From Chromobacterium sp. IIBBL 290-4 (GTDB lineage Bacteria > Pseudomonadota > Gammaproteobacteria > Burkholderiales > Chromobacteriaceae), in NCBI RefSeq assembly GCF_024207115.1, contig NZ_CP100128.1, forward strand, positions 3,534,001 through 3,598,000: a stretch of 64,000 nucleotides of DNA. The letters are read 5' to 3'. The notes under the pieces were generated by a model that had not been told where the DNA came from, searched no databases, and saw nothing but the letters and a program-made list of their open reading frames with translations. The translations under genes were made by a program, and so were the position numbers. Below are positions 1 through 8,566 of this stretch, one piece after another (within the stretch, counting starts at the first letter, position 1; each line of letters starts with the position of its first letter).

Positions 1-612
1 GCTGTCGCGGTGGGCGCCGATATGCGATTGCATCAGCAAGTCCAGAAAGCCGGGCGCCGCCAAGGCAGTGCCGCCGACCAAGACCGCCCGCACCCGTTTT
101 TTTTCATCCAGGATAGGTGCGCTCATCGGCAGGACCGGCGCTTTGACATTGCGGCTCAAAACCGCCTTGCCTACCCAGGGCTGGCCTCGCATGGACATGA
201 TGTAAAAGTCGCGGTCGGTATAGCTGAGTTGCCGCCGGCGCGTCATGGGCGGGTAATCGGCAATCGTCTTGCCATTTGTGCCGATGACGAACAGGCCGAC
301 GGAAAACATGGACTGGTAGCGAAAATGCTCTTGCAGCCAGAGCTGCAATTGGTCCGGCTTCTCAAGCAATTCGACCGGCAATCTGGCAGCGAGTTGGTTC
401 AGCATGGCCTGACGTTGTATGATTTTGTCATCTATGTCGTGCGCGACATAGTTTGCCAGCGCCAGTTGCTGCTCTTCAAACACCTTGCTCAAGTCCTCGC
501 GCAGGAATTGGCTTAACAAGTAGTAGCGCGTGAAAGAGCCTGTCGCGACGATCAGCGTTGCCAGCAGCAGCAGGCGAACAATGATGCTGTCCAAAAAGCG
601 GCGTGGTTTCAT
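1..612 (-). CDS. Membrane sensor protein, N-terminal part (runs off the window)
   Basis: Reading leftward from an ATG at 610-612 the frame stays open for 204 codons to the window edge, with an in-frame TAA just upstream of the start. The product begins MKPRRFLDSIIVRLLLLA, with a membrane segment at about residues 9-28. A periplasmic region follows that looks like a PDC/Cache sensor: it contains a YTDRDFY stretch, then WVGKAVLSRN, then SAPILDEKKRVRAVLVGG. Proteins of this shape usually end in a GGDEF/EAL, histidine kinase or chemoreceptor module, but that part lies outside the window, so the output cannot be named. Confidence 0.75.
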   Translation of the reverse strand, partial: MKPRRFLDSIIVRLLLLATLIVATGSFTRYYLLSQFLREDLSKVFEEQQLALANYVAHDIDDKIIQRQAMLNQLAARLPVELLEKPDQLQLWLQEHFRYQSMFSVGLFVIGTNGKTIADYPPMTRRRQLSYTDRDFYIMSMRGQPWVGKAVLSRNVKAPVLPMSAPILDEKKRVRAVLVGGTALAAPGFLDLLMQSHIGAHRDS

Positions 613-724
613 GCGGACTCGGATGGTCTGTTACAAGAGCATTTTAGGAAATTCCATGCGGTTTGTAAGCCAGGCACGGGATAGCGGGGTGCGCCGCTGC
701 ATTTTGATCACAAGGATAGAGTGA

Positions 725-1885
725 ATGCGAGAGTCGATTTTGGAGTTCGATCATCAATCCCTTACCGCGATACGCTTTGGCGCCGGCAAGCTAGAGCAGC
801 TGGCCAGTTTGCTGCCGCGGGATGCGAAAGTGTTGCTGTTGTATGGCGGCGGTTCGATCAAGCGCAATGGCGTTTACGATCAATTGGCCATGGCGTTGGC
901 CGGATGGGATTGGCTGGAGTTCGGCGGCGTGCCGGCCAATCCGGAGATTGAGGTGCTGGATCAGGCCAAGGCTTTGATCCGCGCGGAAGGCCGGGATTTC
1001 ATCTTGGCGGTGGGCGGCGGTTCGGTGATCGATGCCGCCAAGTATCTCGCCGCCGCCGCGCCGTATCCGGGCGAAGGCTGGGATCTGGTTTGCGGCAAGG
1101 TCCAGGCGCGGCAGGCGCTGGCGATAGGCGCGGTTCTGACCCTGGCGGCCACCGGGTCTGAGGCCAATGGCACGGCGGTGATTTCACGCGCCAGCACCCA
1201 GGACAAACTGACCTTCCGCTCGCCCTTGCTGCGGCCTTGCTTCGCCATTCTCGACCCTGAGGTATTGGCTTCTTTGCCGGAGCGGCAGCTGGCCAATGGC
1301 GTGGCGGATGCTTTCGTCCATGCCTGCGAGCAATACTTGACCTACCCGGTGGGCGCGCTGGTGCAGGATGGCTGCGCCGAAGGCGTGTTGCGCGCGCTCT
1401 ATCAGCTGGCTTGCCGTTTTGACGAGAGGGCTTCGCTCTGGTGGCGGCAAAACCTGATGTGGGCGGCCAACCAGGCCTTGTCCGTCACGCTGGGCCTGGG
1501 CGTGCCGCACGATTGGGCCACGCATAGAATAGGCCGAACCTTGACGGCCTTGCATGGCATTGACCATGGCCGCACGCTGACCATCGTCCAGCCGTCTTTA
1601 CTGCGCGAAGCGTTGCGAGAGAAAGGCGACAAGCTGCGGCAGATGGGGCGGCTGGTGTTCGAGGCCCCCGGCATTTCAGCGGAAGGCGTGATAGAAAGGA
1701 TTGAGGCTATGTATCTGCGGCTGGGCATGCCGCTGCGTTTGCGCGAGGCGGTGCCGGATGCGCCTCAAGATGCCGCCATGTCGGCGCTGGCGCTGCTGCG
1801 ACGCGACGGCCCCATCCGGTTGGGCGAGGACGGCATTTTCGATGAGGCCAGGGTTGAGCGCATTGTGCGGGCCTGTTGCCGCTGA
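725..1885 (+). CDS. yqhD: Iron/zinc-dependent NADPH alcohol dehydrogenase (aldehyde reductase), YqhD type
   Basis: The 386-residue product matches the family III metal-dependent alcohol dehydrogenases and is most like E. coli YqhD, an NADPH-dependent aldehyde reductase that detoxifies short-chain aldehydes. GGGS motifs sit at residues 41-44 and 97-100 (nucleotide binding). The metal ligands are D195, H199 (in DAFVHACEQ), H267 and H281 (in HGIDHGRTL). Length is normal for the family. The ATG at 725 has a purine-rich AAGGA upstream. The esterase gene follows closely on the same strand and may be co-transcribed. Substrate range is inferred from the family. Confidence 0.88.
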   Translation: MRESILEFDHQSLTAIRFGAGKLEQLASLLPRDAKVLLLYGGGSIKRNGVYDQLAMALAGWDWLEFGGVPANPEIEVLDQAKALIRAEGRDFILAVGGGSVIDAAKYLAAAAPYPGEGWDLVCGKVQARQALAIGAVLTLAATGSEANGTAVISRASTQDKLTFRSPLLRPCFAILDPEVLASLPERQLANGVADAFVHACEQYLTYPVGALVQDGCAEGVLRALYQLACRFDERASLWWRQNLMWAANQALSVTLGLGVPHDWATHRIGRTLTALHGIDHGRTLTIVQPSLLREALREKGDKLRQMGRLVFEAPGISAEGVIERIEAMYLRLGMPLRLREAVPDAPQDAAMSALALLRRDGPIRLGEDGIFDEARVERIVRACCR

Positions 1886-1911
1886 GGTGGAATGAAACGA
1901 GGAAGGGTGCG

Positions 1912-2883
1912 ATGTTGTCCGGCTTGAGGATTTCCCTGTCGCGTTTGGCGCTCGCCGCCGCGCCGATGCTGGCGTCGGGCGCAAGCCTCCTGCCCATGAC
2001 GATGGACAGGCCTGAGGGCGTCCGCTCGTATGTGCTGGCCATGCCGGAGACCATGCCGGCGGGACTGCGGCCGCTGGTGATTCTGTTGCACGGGCATGGC
2101 GGCTCGGCGCGCCAGTTGCTTGGGCAAGGCTTGGGCGCGGCCCCCTTGTCGGCGTGGCTGAAGATAGCCGACCGTGAAGGCTTGCTGCTGATCGCGCCTG
2201 ATGGGGTCAAGGGCGGAGACGGGCGGCAGGGCTGGCATGATTGCCGAGCGGATGCGGTCACTAATCCGAAAGTGGACGATGTCGCCTTTCTCGATGCTTT
2301 GATCGATCAGGCGGTGGCGCAGCGGCGGGCGGATCCGCTGCGGATTTACCTGATGGGCATGTCCAATGGCGGCATGATGACGCTGCGGATGGCGGCGGAG
2401 CGCGGCGCGCGTCTGGCGGCCTTCGCCACGGTGGGCGCGTCTATGGCCCGGCGCAGCGAGTGCGCGCCGGCTGCGCATCCGCTGCCTGGGCTGATTGTGG
2501 CCGGCACGGCAGACCCGGTGGTGCCCTTTCGCGGCGGAGAAGTCAGCTTGCTTGCCGGCAAGGGCAGGGGCGAGGTGATATCGGTGAATGACACCGTCGC
2601 GCGCTGGCGGAAGCTGGATGGCGAGGATGGGCAGGCGGCGGTGACGGAGACGCTGCCGCACCTGCGGCCGGAGGATCCGACTCTGGCGGTGTGGAGCCGA
2701 TGGGGCGGCAGCCGCGGCTTGCCTTTATGGCAGCTGACCATACAGGGCGGAGGGCATGTCGAGCCCAGCATTCAGCACCGGATAGGCGTTCTGTATGCGC
2801 GAGTGGCGGGGCGGCAGAACGGCGATGTCGAGAGCGCGGAACTGGCCTGGAGCTTGTTTCGCGACAGCCGGCGCTTGCCTTGA
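1912..2883 (+). CDS. Exported alpha/beta-hydrolase esterase, PHB-depolymerase/LpqC-like
   Basis: 323 residues. An N-terminal hydrophobic stretch (residues 5-24) is probably a signal peptide. An HGHGG oxyanion-hole motif lies at 60-64. The nucleophile motif GMSNG (Ser151) is followed by an acidic AGTADPVVPF segment and a GGGHVEPS histidine, giving a complete Ser-Asp-His triad. This order is typical of poly(3-hydroxybutyrate) depolymerase/feruloyl-esterase-like secreted esterases. The ATG at 1912 is preferred over the in-frame ATG at 1876, because it has a GAGGAAGG ribosome site and keeps the signal peptide at the N-terminus; 1876 lies inside yqhD. The true substrate is unknown. Confidence 0.75.
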   Translation: MLSGLRISLSRLALAAAPMLASGASLLPMTMDRPEGVRSYVLAMPETMPAGLRPLVILLHGHGGSARQLLGQGLGAAPLSAWLKIADREGLLLIAPDGVKGGDGRQGWHDCRADAVTNPKVDDVAFLDALIDQAVAQRRADPLRIYLMGMSNGGMMTLRMAAERGARLAAFATVGASMARRSECAPAAHPLPGLIVAGTADPVVPFRGGEVSLLAGKGRGEVISVNDTVARWRKLDGEDGQAAVTETLPHLRPEDPTLAVWSRWGGSRGLPLWQLTIQGGGHVEPSIQHRIGVLYARVAGRQNGDVESAELAWSLFRDSRRLP

Positions 2884-2901
2884 AAGGCCAGGATAATAGG
2901 C

Positions 2902-3420
2902 TCAGGCTTGCGGCCAGCGCTCGGTCAGCAGGCGGGCGCAGAGCAGGTACAGGCCTTGCAGCTGCGCGGCGCCGGCATCGGACAAGGCATTCAGCTGCTT
3001 CAACACTTCGCAGGTTTCCGCGTAGCCTCGCTCCAGGCCGGCGCGGGCCAGTGGCGCGAATGCGCTCAGGGCCGAATCGCGGTCGAGTTCCGGATGGCGA
3101 TGGCAGTAGCGTTCAGCCAGCGCCTCGACGCCGGTCAGCAAATGCTGGCTATGGCTGAGCCCCGGCATCGAGCTTTCATGCAGAGGCAGGGAGCTGGTTT
3201 CCAGTCCGGTCAGCTGGCCGATTTGATCCATCGTCGCGCTGTAAAGCAGTTCGGCCGCTTGCCGGCCATCGCTCAGGCTGATGTCGGCGCTGTCTTCCCA
3301 GCTGTGGCGCTGCGGGCTGTGGCCGGTGTAATGGCCTACGCTTTTCACGCCGCGGGGGCCGCCGAGGCGCGGGTGAACCGCGCCTATCGGAAACACCATG
3401 ATGTCGTCGTCGGCCGCCAT
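2902..3420 (-). CDS. DUF5610-like protein, shorter paralogue
   Basis: A 172-residue cytosolic-looking protein of unknown function. Its C-terminal half aligns by eye with that of the next gene upstream (3447-4118). Both carry an HPE element, then an F-x2-L-x-R-x-G-x-E-x-GY-x-E segment, then VLK-x-LN. This shorter copy lacks the Ser/Gln-rich N-terminal half of its neighbour and starts with MAADDDIMVFPIG. The ATG at 3420 has GGGAG eight bases upstream. The two genes are 26 bp apart on the same strand and are probably one operon produced by duplication. Confidence 0.6.
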   Translation of the reverse strand: MAADDDIMVFPIGAVHPRLGGPRGVKSVGHYTGHSPQRHSWEDSADISLSDGRQAAELLYSATMDQIGQLTGLETSSLPLHESSMPGLSHSQHLLTGVEALAERYCHRHPELDRDSALSAFAPLARAGLERGYAETCEVLKQLNALSDAGAAQLQGLYLLCARLLTERWPQA

Positions 3421-3446
3421 GATCGCTGCTCCCTCGTCTCAGCCGC

Positions 3447-4118
3447 CTAGCTGCCGCTCCCTTGCGTGGAGGTGGTTTGAGTGCTGCTGCTGTCTTGATA
3501 TTGTTTCAGGAAAGCATCGAAACCTTTTTCTACCAGGTCGTGCGTCTGCTGGATGCCGCTGGCGGTGTCGCCATTGAACACATTGAGGTTTTTCAGCACG
3601 CCGGTGGCCTCCTGGTAGCCTTGTTCGAAACCTTGCCGCACCAGGCTGACGAAGTTTTGCGCCTGCTCCGCCGTGCTCATTTCCGGGTGTTGCTGCTGAT
3701 ACAGGCCGAACATGCTCAGCGCGCCGCCCAGAATGCGTTTGGAGGTGGCGTCCGGCGAGGTGTCGTCATCGCTGGCGGAGGCGCTGCTGTCGCTGCCGCT
3801 GCCGTTTTGTTGCTGGATGGTGATGCTGAGCTGGGTTTCGCTGAATTGAAGGCTTTCGCTGCCTTGGGCCTGGCCGCCGCTCTGACTGTTGGCGTAGTCG
3901 GAACTGAGCACCTGGTTGATATTGATCATCGACGCCTTGAACAGCAGCGTCTGCGATTGCTTGCCGCTGCTGATCGAGACATTCAGCGATTCGACCAGCA
4001 ATTGATTGAGCTGGTTGCGCGAAGTCTGGGCGCTGTAGCCTGCGTTTTGGCTTTGCGAGGCGGCGCTGGCCTGGCCGGTCTGGCCGGACGTGTTGCTGTT
4101 CAGAGATGAGATCGACAT
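3447..4118 (-). CDS. DUF5610 domain protein, longer paralogue
   Basis: 223 residues. The N-terminal half is Ser/Gln/Asn-rich and low in complexity. The C-terminal half resembles DUF5610, a proteobacterial domain of unknown function. The ATG at 4118 follows AGGAG by six bases; a GTG at 4121 is also in frame but too close to the ribosome site. The composition (many Q, S, N, no Cys, no signal peptide) recalls secreted or surface filament-associated proteins, but that is only an impression. A sigma28-like promoter lies upstream (4194-4220). Confidence 0.65.
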   Translation of the reverse strand: MSISSLNSNTSGQTGQASAASQSQNAGYSAQTSRNQLNQLLVESLNVSISSGKQSQTLLFKASMININQVLSSDYANSQSGGQAQGSESLQFSETQLSITIQQQNGSGSDSSASASDDDTSPDATSKRILGGALSMFGLYQQQHPEMSTAEQAQNFVSLVRQGFEQGYQEATGVLKNLNVFNGDTASGIQQTHDLVEKGFDAFLKQYQDSSSTQTTSTQGSGS

Positions 4119-4193
4119 CACGGACTCCTGTCGGTGCGTCGTAGGCGCGGGCGCACTGTTCGAGGTTGAGGGAGCTGTTCCTAGTATGACTTT

Positions 4194-4220
4194 ATTTCGG
4201 CCGCGCCACGGAAAACTTGT
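4194..4220 (-). promoter_or_regulatory. Candidate sigma28 (FliA-type) promoter of the DUF5610 pair
   Basis: On the minus strand ACAAGTTT is followed after 11 bases by GCCGAAAT. The FliA consensus is TAAAGTTT-N11-GCCGATAA, so about 6 of 8 bases match in each box with exact spacing. It lies about 80 bp upstream of the start at 4118. This was found by eye and could occur by chance. Confidence 0.3.
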
Positions 4221-4347
4221 GGGCTGGTTCGATGTGCTAGGTAATTTTGCGATGTAAACGCAACAAGCGGCATGCCGTTTGATGGATGTCCCGTCAGGGA
4301 GGGGTATTCGTCGATGCTGTGGCGACAGAATGGGCGTGTTTGCTGCC

Positions 4348-4355
4348 TTATATAA
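4348..4355. repeat. Target-site duplication, left copy
   Basis: TTATATAA here and at 5387-5394 directly flank the insertion sequence. An 8-bp, AT-rich duplication is what IS1595-family transposition leaves. Confidence 0.9.
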
Positions 4356-5386
4356 GGCTATGTCCCAATTCCGTGTTGGGAGCTATGCTGAATACAGTAG
4401 CAGACCGGGAGTCGCGCCATGGATGCCCAGAGTTTTCAGCGTTTTCTTGCCCAACTGGATCAGCTCACGCTCAAACAGAGGAGCTTGCTGTCTTCTGCGC
4501 TTAAACATCCCACTCACCATGACGCCATTCAGGACGCCTTGCCTGACCTGACGGCTTGCCCACACTGCCAGGCCGAGGCCAACCAGTTGGCGTTATGGGG
4601 CTGGAGCCGAGGCCTGCGGCGTTATCGCTGCAAACAGTGCCACCGGACCTGCAATGCCTTGTCGGGCAGTCCATTAGCCAAATTGCGCAAGGCCGATCGC
4701 TGGCTGAGCTACGCCCAAGCACTGCAGGATGGCTTGACCGTGCGAGCAGCCGCTCGTGCATGCGGCATCAGCAAGAACACGGCTTTCCTATGGCGGCATC
4801 GCTTCTTGCATCGCGCATCAGACCATCTGGCGGCGCAAGCCCGAGGCATCGTCGAAGTAGATGAAACCTTCATTCTGGAATCATTCAAAGGGCAGCGGTG
4901 CCTCCCCCGCGCGCCGCGCCAGCGGGGTGGCGTCAGCCAAACACGGGGAACCGGGCCGGATCAGATTCCCATCATGGTGGTGCAGGACCGAGAGGGACAT
5001 ATAGCGGACTTCAAGTTGAAGAAGCTCAATGGCGCTCATGTGGAAGCGGCTTTAGCCCCGTTGGTGGATAGCGACGCCATCCTGTGTTCGGACGGCGCAG
5101 CGGTGTACTCGACCTTTGCCAGGCAGCATGGCATTACCCATCGAGTCGTGCATGCCAAGACGGGACAGCGGGTACGCGAGGGGGCGTTCCATATCCAGCA
5201 TGTGAATGCCTACCATAGCCGCTTGAAGCTTTGGATGGCTCGATTCCACGGGGTTGCCACCAAATACCTTGAAAACTATCTGGGGTGGCGACGGATGCTG
5301 GAGCGCTATCAGCAAACCATGCAGCCTTGCCACTGCTTGCAGGAGGCAGTGGGTCGTCCCTTGCAACACATTATTGGGACATAGCC
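4356..5386 (+). mobile_element. IS1595-family insertion sequence, intact, 1031 bp
   Basis: The element starts GGCTATGTCCCAATTCCGTG and its right end, read on the other strand, starts GGCTATGTCCCAATAATGTG. These are near-perfect terminal inverted repeats that begin with GG. It carries one transposase gene whose TAG stop lies inside the right repeat. Perfect 8-bp target duplications flank it. It sits in intergenic DNA between the terminator of the acyl-CoA dehydrogenase gene and the upstream region of the DUF5610 genes, so no coding sequence is broken. Confidence 0.92.
4419..5384 (+). CDS. IS1595-family transposase
   Basis: 321 residues, full length for the family. An N-terminal zinc ribbon (C47, C50, C71, C74) is followed by a helix-turn-helix ([19 protein letters not shown]). 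An ISXO2-like catalytic domain comes next, with Asp148 (VEVDET), Asp225 (CSDGAAVY) and Asn263 in [10 protein letters not shown] as the probable third catalytic position. The frame is open from start to stop with no shifts, so the enzyme is likely functional and able to move the element. Confidence 0.92.
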   Translation: MDAQSFQRFLAQLDQLTLKQRSLLSSALKHPTHHDAIQDALPDLTACPHCQAEANQLALWGWSRGLRRYRCKQCHRTCNALSGSPLAKLRKADRWLSYAQALQDGLTVRAAARACGISKNTAFLWRHRFLHRASDHLAAQARGIVEVDETFILESFKGQRCLPRAPRQRGGVSQTRGTGPDQIPIMVVQDREGHIADFKLKKLNGAHVEAALAPLVDSDAILCSDGAAVYSTFARQHGITHRVVHAKTGQRVREGAFHIQHVNAYHSRLKLWMARFHGVATKYLENYLGWRRMLERYQQTMQPCHCLQEAVGRPLQHIIGT

Positions 5387-5394
5387 TTATATAA
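5387..5394. repeat. Target-site duplication, right copy
   Basis: TTATATAA, identical to 4348-4355, directly outside the right inverted repeat of the insertion sequence. Confidence 0.9.
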
Positions 5395-5397
5395 TGC

Positions 5398-5488
5398 GAA
5401 GACGGAATCCCGGCATGGCTGGGCGTTCCGTCTTCGGTATGGCAAGCAGCCCGCGGGTGACGCTTGGCGTCATGCCCGCGGTTGCTGA
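5398..5488 (-). terminator. Tandem hairpins downstream of the acyl-CoA dehydrogenase gene
   Basis: Two stem-loops follow the stop at 5495. The first (5454-5488) pairs CCGCGGG with CCCGCGG around an inner TGACGC/GCGTCA stem. The second (5398-5435) pairs GAAGACGGAA with TTCCGTCTTC. No long T-run follows the second hairpin, so the termination efficiency is uncertain. The insertion sequence landed only a few bases beyond the second hairpin. Confidence 0.55.
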
Positions 5489-5494
5489 AGGCGC

Positions 5495-7279
5495 TTAGAA
5501 AGCGAAGTGCTCGTCTTCCAGCGTCATCAGCGTCTTGGCGCCGGATTTGATGCTGGCCTTGAGCGATTCCACTTCCGGCAGCAGCTTGGCGTAATAGAAG
5601 CGCGCGGTGGCGATCTTGCCGTTGTAGAAGCCATCTTCGCCTTGGCCCAGCTTGGCGTAGGCCACTTCGGCCATCCGCGCCCACAGCCAGGCGTAGGTCA
5701 GGTGGCCGATCAGGCGCAGATAGTCGGTGGCGGCCGCGCCGGCCTCATCCTTGTTCTGCATGCTGGCCATGCCCACGCCCATGGTGATCTCGCCGATTTC
5801 CTTCATCAGCTTGGACAGCGGATTGACGAACTCGCCCAGTTGCGCGTGGCCTTCGTACTGCTGGCAGAACTTGTGGATCTGCTTGGTGAACTTGCGCAGC
5901 TTGCTGCCTTGATCCAGCAACACTTTACGGCCCAGCAGGTCGATGGCCTGGATGCCGTTGGTGCCTTCGTAGATTTGCGAGATGCGGCAATCGCGCACCA
6001 GCTGTTCCATGCCCCATTCGCGGATGAAACCGTGTCCGCCGAACACCTGCATGCCCATATTGGCGGCGGTGTAGCCGTTGTCGGTCATGAAGGCCTTGGC
6101 GACCGGCGTCAGCAGCGCCACCAGATCGGCGGCGTCTTCGCGGGCCGAGGCGTCCGGATGCTTGTCTTCGATGTCCAGCTGCAGCGCCAGCAGCGCGGCC
6201 AGCGCGCGGCCAGCTTCGGTGTAGGCCTTCTGGGTCAGCAGCATGCGGCGCACGTCAGGGTGGACAATGATGGGGTCGGCAGCCTTGTCCGGGCACTTGG
6301 GGCCGTTCAGCGCGCGCATCTGCAGACGTTCGCGGGCGTAGGCCAGCGCGCCCTGGAACGAGGCTTCGCCTATGCCCAGGCCCTGCATGCCGCAGCCGAG
6401 GCGGGCGGCGTTCATCATGGTGAACATGCAGGCCAGGCCCTTGTTGGCTTCGCCGATCAGCCAGCCCTTGGCGCCATCCAGATTGATCACCGCGGTGGCG
6501 TTGGCCTTGATGCCCATCTTGTGTTCCAGGCTGCCGCAGGAGACGGCGTTGCGGCTCTTGTCGTCCAGGAACTTGGGCACGATGAACAGCGAGATGCCCT
6601 TCACGTCCTTGGGCGCGTCCGGCAGGCGGGCCAGCACCAGGTGGATGATGTTGTCGGCCATGTCGTGTTCGCCGGCCGAGATGAAGATCTTGGTGCCGGT
6701 GATGCGGTAGCTGCCGTCTTCGTTAGGCTCCGCCTTGGTTTTCAGCAGGCCCAGATCGGTGCCGCAGTGCGGTTCGGTCAGACACATGGTGCCGGTCCAG
6801 CTGCCGTCTACCAGCTTGGGCAGATATTCCGCTTTTTGCGCTTCTGTGCCGTGCGCATGAATGGCAGAATACGCGCCGTGGGACAGGCCGGGGTACATCG
6901 ACCAGGCCACGTTGGCCGAGCACTGCATTTCCATGATGGGGAAGGCCATGCTCTTGGGCATGCCTTGTCCGCCATAGGCCGGATCGCAGTCCAGGGCGGG
7001 GAAGCCCAGCTCGCAATATTGTTTGTACGCTTCCTTGAAGCCCGCCGGCGTGGTGACCGATTTGGTGGCGCTGTCGAACTGACAGCCTTCCTCGTCGCCC
7101 TGGCGGTTCAGCGGCGCCAGTTCCGATTCGCAGAACTGCGCGGCCTGTTCCAGGTAGGCGCTGAAGATGTCTTGGGTGGCTTCTTCATAACCCGGCAACG
7201 TGGGAATGATGTCCTGTACCTTGATCAGCTCGTTCAGAACGAAGTTGAAATCGCGCAACGGCGATTTGTATGCAGGCAT
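5495..7279 (-). CDS. Acyl-CoA dehydrogenase with C-terminal extension (FadE/DmdC-like)
   Basis: 594 residues, the size of the long acyl-CoA dehydrogenases that carry the extra C-terminal domain. Flavin-binding segments are clear (CLTEPHCGTDLG near residue 170, then KIFISAGEHDM), and the glutamate of YEGTNGIQAIDLLGRK is the expected catalytic base. The enzyme removes two hydrogens from a fatty acyl-CoA using FAD and passes the electrons to ETF. Close relatives include both fatty-acid and methylmercaptopropionyl-CoA dehydrogenases, so the substrate is open. A PsrA-like palindrome lies about 85 bp upstream (7363-7380), which fits control by fatty acids. Confidence 0.88.
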   Translation of the reverse strand: MPAYKSPLRDFNFVLNELIKVQDIIPTLPGYEEATQDIFSAYLEQAAQFCESELAPLNRQGDEEGCQFDSATKSVTTPAGFKEAYKQYCELGFPALDCDPAYGGQGMPKSMAFPIMEMQCSANVAWSMYPGLSHGAYSAIHAHGTEAQKAEYLPKLVDGSWTGTMCLTEPHCGTDLGLLKTKAEPNEDGSYRITGTKIFISAGEHDMADNIIHLVLARLPDAPKDVKGISLFIVPKFLDDKSRNAVSCGSLEHKMGIKANATAVINLDGAKGWLIGEANKGLACMFTMMNAARLGCGMQGLGIGEASFQGALAYARERLQMRALNGPKCPDKAADPIIVHPDVRRMLLTQKAYTEAGRALAALLALQLDIEDKHPDASAREDAADLVALLTPVAKAFMTDNGYTAANMGMQVFGGHGFIREWGMEQLVRDCRISQIYEGTNGIQAIDLLGRKVLLDQGSKLRKFTKQIHKFCQQYEGHAQLGEFVNPLSKLMKEIGEITMGVGMASMQNKDEAGAAATDYLRLIGHLTYAWLWARMAEVAYAKLGQGEDGFYNGKIATARFYYAKLLPEVESLKASIKSGAKTLMTLEDEHFAF

Positions 7280-7362
7280 GTGGCTTCTCCAGTTCGGTTT
7301 TTTGCGGCCTGGCGGGTTCCAGGGATGGCTTGTTGTGATGGCCCCGGCATGGGGCGATTTAA

Positions 7363-7380
7363 TTCAAACGCTTGTTTAAA
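7363..7380. promoter_or_regulatory. Candidate PsrA/FadR-type operator
   Basis: TTCAAACGCTTGTTTAAA has CAAAC and GTTTA arms four bases apart, close to the C/G-AAAC-N2-4-GTTT-G/C motif known for the TetR-family fatty-acid regulator PsrA. It lies between the acyl-CoA dehydrogenase gene and the divergent DUF2062 gene. No PsrA gene is in this window. Confidence 0.4.
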
Positions 7381-7464
7381 TTATTCCGGCGGTTTTGACA
7401 ACTGTTGGCGTAGGGGAACAGGCTTTAAGTGTGGTGTAACGGCAACGCGGGATATGAATCGGGC

Positions 7465-8022
7465 ATGAGTTGGCTGAAAAGAAAAGTGAGGCGTTTTTCC
7501 TCGCAACGCCATCAATGGTTCGCCAGTCCATGGTTGAGCTGGCTGGCGCCATGCCTGGACAAGCCCGAGTATTGGGCTTTCAATCGCCGCAAGGTGGCGA
7601 TGGGCGTGGCGGTCGGCCTTTACTCCGGCGTGATGCCGGGTTTCACCCAGAAGGCGACGGCTTTGGCGCTGGCCTTGTTGTTGCGGGTCAATCTGCCGAC
7701 TGCGATGGTGGTGTCCTTGTACAGCAATCCTTTGACGGTGCTGCCGCTGTACTACTTGGCGTATTGCCTGGGCGGGTGGCTGTTGGGGGTGAGTGGCGCG
7801 GGCGTGGTGACGGCGCCGCCCAGCCTGTTTTCGCTCGGTTTGAGCGCTTGGCTGCAGGCGACTTTGCAATGGCTGATCCAGCTGGGATGGCCCTTGCTGG
7901 TGGGCATGCCGGCGCTGGGGCTGGCGCTGGGCGTCGCCGGCTATGTGTTTACCCGCGTGCTGTGGCGTTGGTCGGTTTTAAGCGCCTGGAACAATCGAAA
8001 GGAAAAGTGTGGATCTGTTTGA
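7465..8022 (+). CDS. DUF2062 membrane protein
   Basis: 185 residues from the ATG at 7465 (MSWLKRK). The frame extends upstream to 7429, but that start has no ribosome site. The first part is basic, with a PEYWAFNRRKVAMGVAVGLYSG stretch. Three hydrophobic segments follow (about residues 48-72, 80-105 and 135-165), and YSNPLTVLPLYY lies between the first two. This is the standard DUF2062 pattern. The domain's function is not known. The 3' end overlaps the NUDIX gene by 14 bases, suggesting translational coupling. Confidence 0.75.
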   Translation: MSWLKRKVRRFSSQRHQWFASPWLSWLAPCLDKPEYWAFNRRKVAMGVAVGLYSGVMPGFTQKATALALALLLRVNLPTAMVVSLYSNPLTVLPLYYLAYCLGGWLLGVSGAGVVTAPPSLFSLGLSAWLQATLQWLIQLGWPLLVGMPALGLALGVAGYVFTRVLWRWSVLSAWNNRKEKCGSV

Positions 8023-8566
8023 AAAGCAATTGTCGACCGAGGTGGTGCATCAGGGCGGTTTTCTGAAGGTGCATCGGGATAAAGTGGCCTTGCCGGACGG
8101 CAAGGAGGCGGAGAGGGAGTACATCCTCCATCCCGGCGCGGTTGCCGTATTGGCTTTGACTGACGATGAGCAGCTGATTGTGGAGCGCCAGTACCGCTAT
8201 CCCGCAGGCCGCGAGTTTATCGAGATCCCCGCCGGCAAGATCGATCCCAACGAGCCGCCCGAAAGCACGGCGAAGCGGGAATTGCTGGAGGAAACCGGCT
8301 ATACCGCTCAAGAATGGCTTCACCTGGGAACGGCCTATCCTTGCATTGGTTATTCCAATGAAAAAATCAGCTACTATTTGGCGCGTCGTCTTACACTTAG
8401 CGAAAGACAGCTGGATGACGGCGAGTTTCTCGAAGTGCTGACATTGCCATTGCGCGAGGTGATGGACATGTCGCTGGACGGCCGGATTTGCGACAGCAAG
8501 TCGATTGTCGGCCTGCATTGGCTGGCGGCTTACCTGGGCGGGAGGATGAGGGGTGTCCCGATTTGA
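8009..8566 (+). CDS. NUDIX hydrolase, ADP-ribose pyrophosphatase-like
   Basis: 185 residues starting at a GTG with GAAAGGAAAA upstream. The NUDIX box GX5EX7REUXEEXGU is complete (G-KIDPN-E, then RELLEETGY, about residues 76-98). The preceding VERQYRYPAGREFIEIPAG is the pattern of ADP-ribose/ADP-sugar pyrophosphatases, which split ADP-ribose to AMP and ribose 5-phosphate with Mg2+. The gene overlaps DUF2062 upstream and the PilZ gene downstream, so the three probably form one operon. Confidence 0.85.
   Translation: MDLFEKQLSTEVVHQGGFLKVHRDKVALPDGKEAEREYILHPGAVAVLALTDDEQLIVERQYRYPAGREFIEIPAGKIDPNEPPESTAKRELLEETGYTAQEWLHLGTAYPCIGYSNEKISYYLARRLTLSERQLDDGEFLEVLTLPLREVMDMSLDGRICDSKSIVGLHWLAAYLGGRMRGVPI

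Noticed and set aside
5507-7468. 653-codon open frame on the plus strand
   Set aside because: It mirrors the acyl-CoA dehydrogenase gene on the other strand. The translation is rich in His, Gln and Arg, with no recognisable domain, as expected of an antisense shadow in GC-rich DNA.
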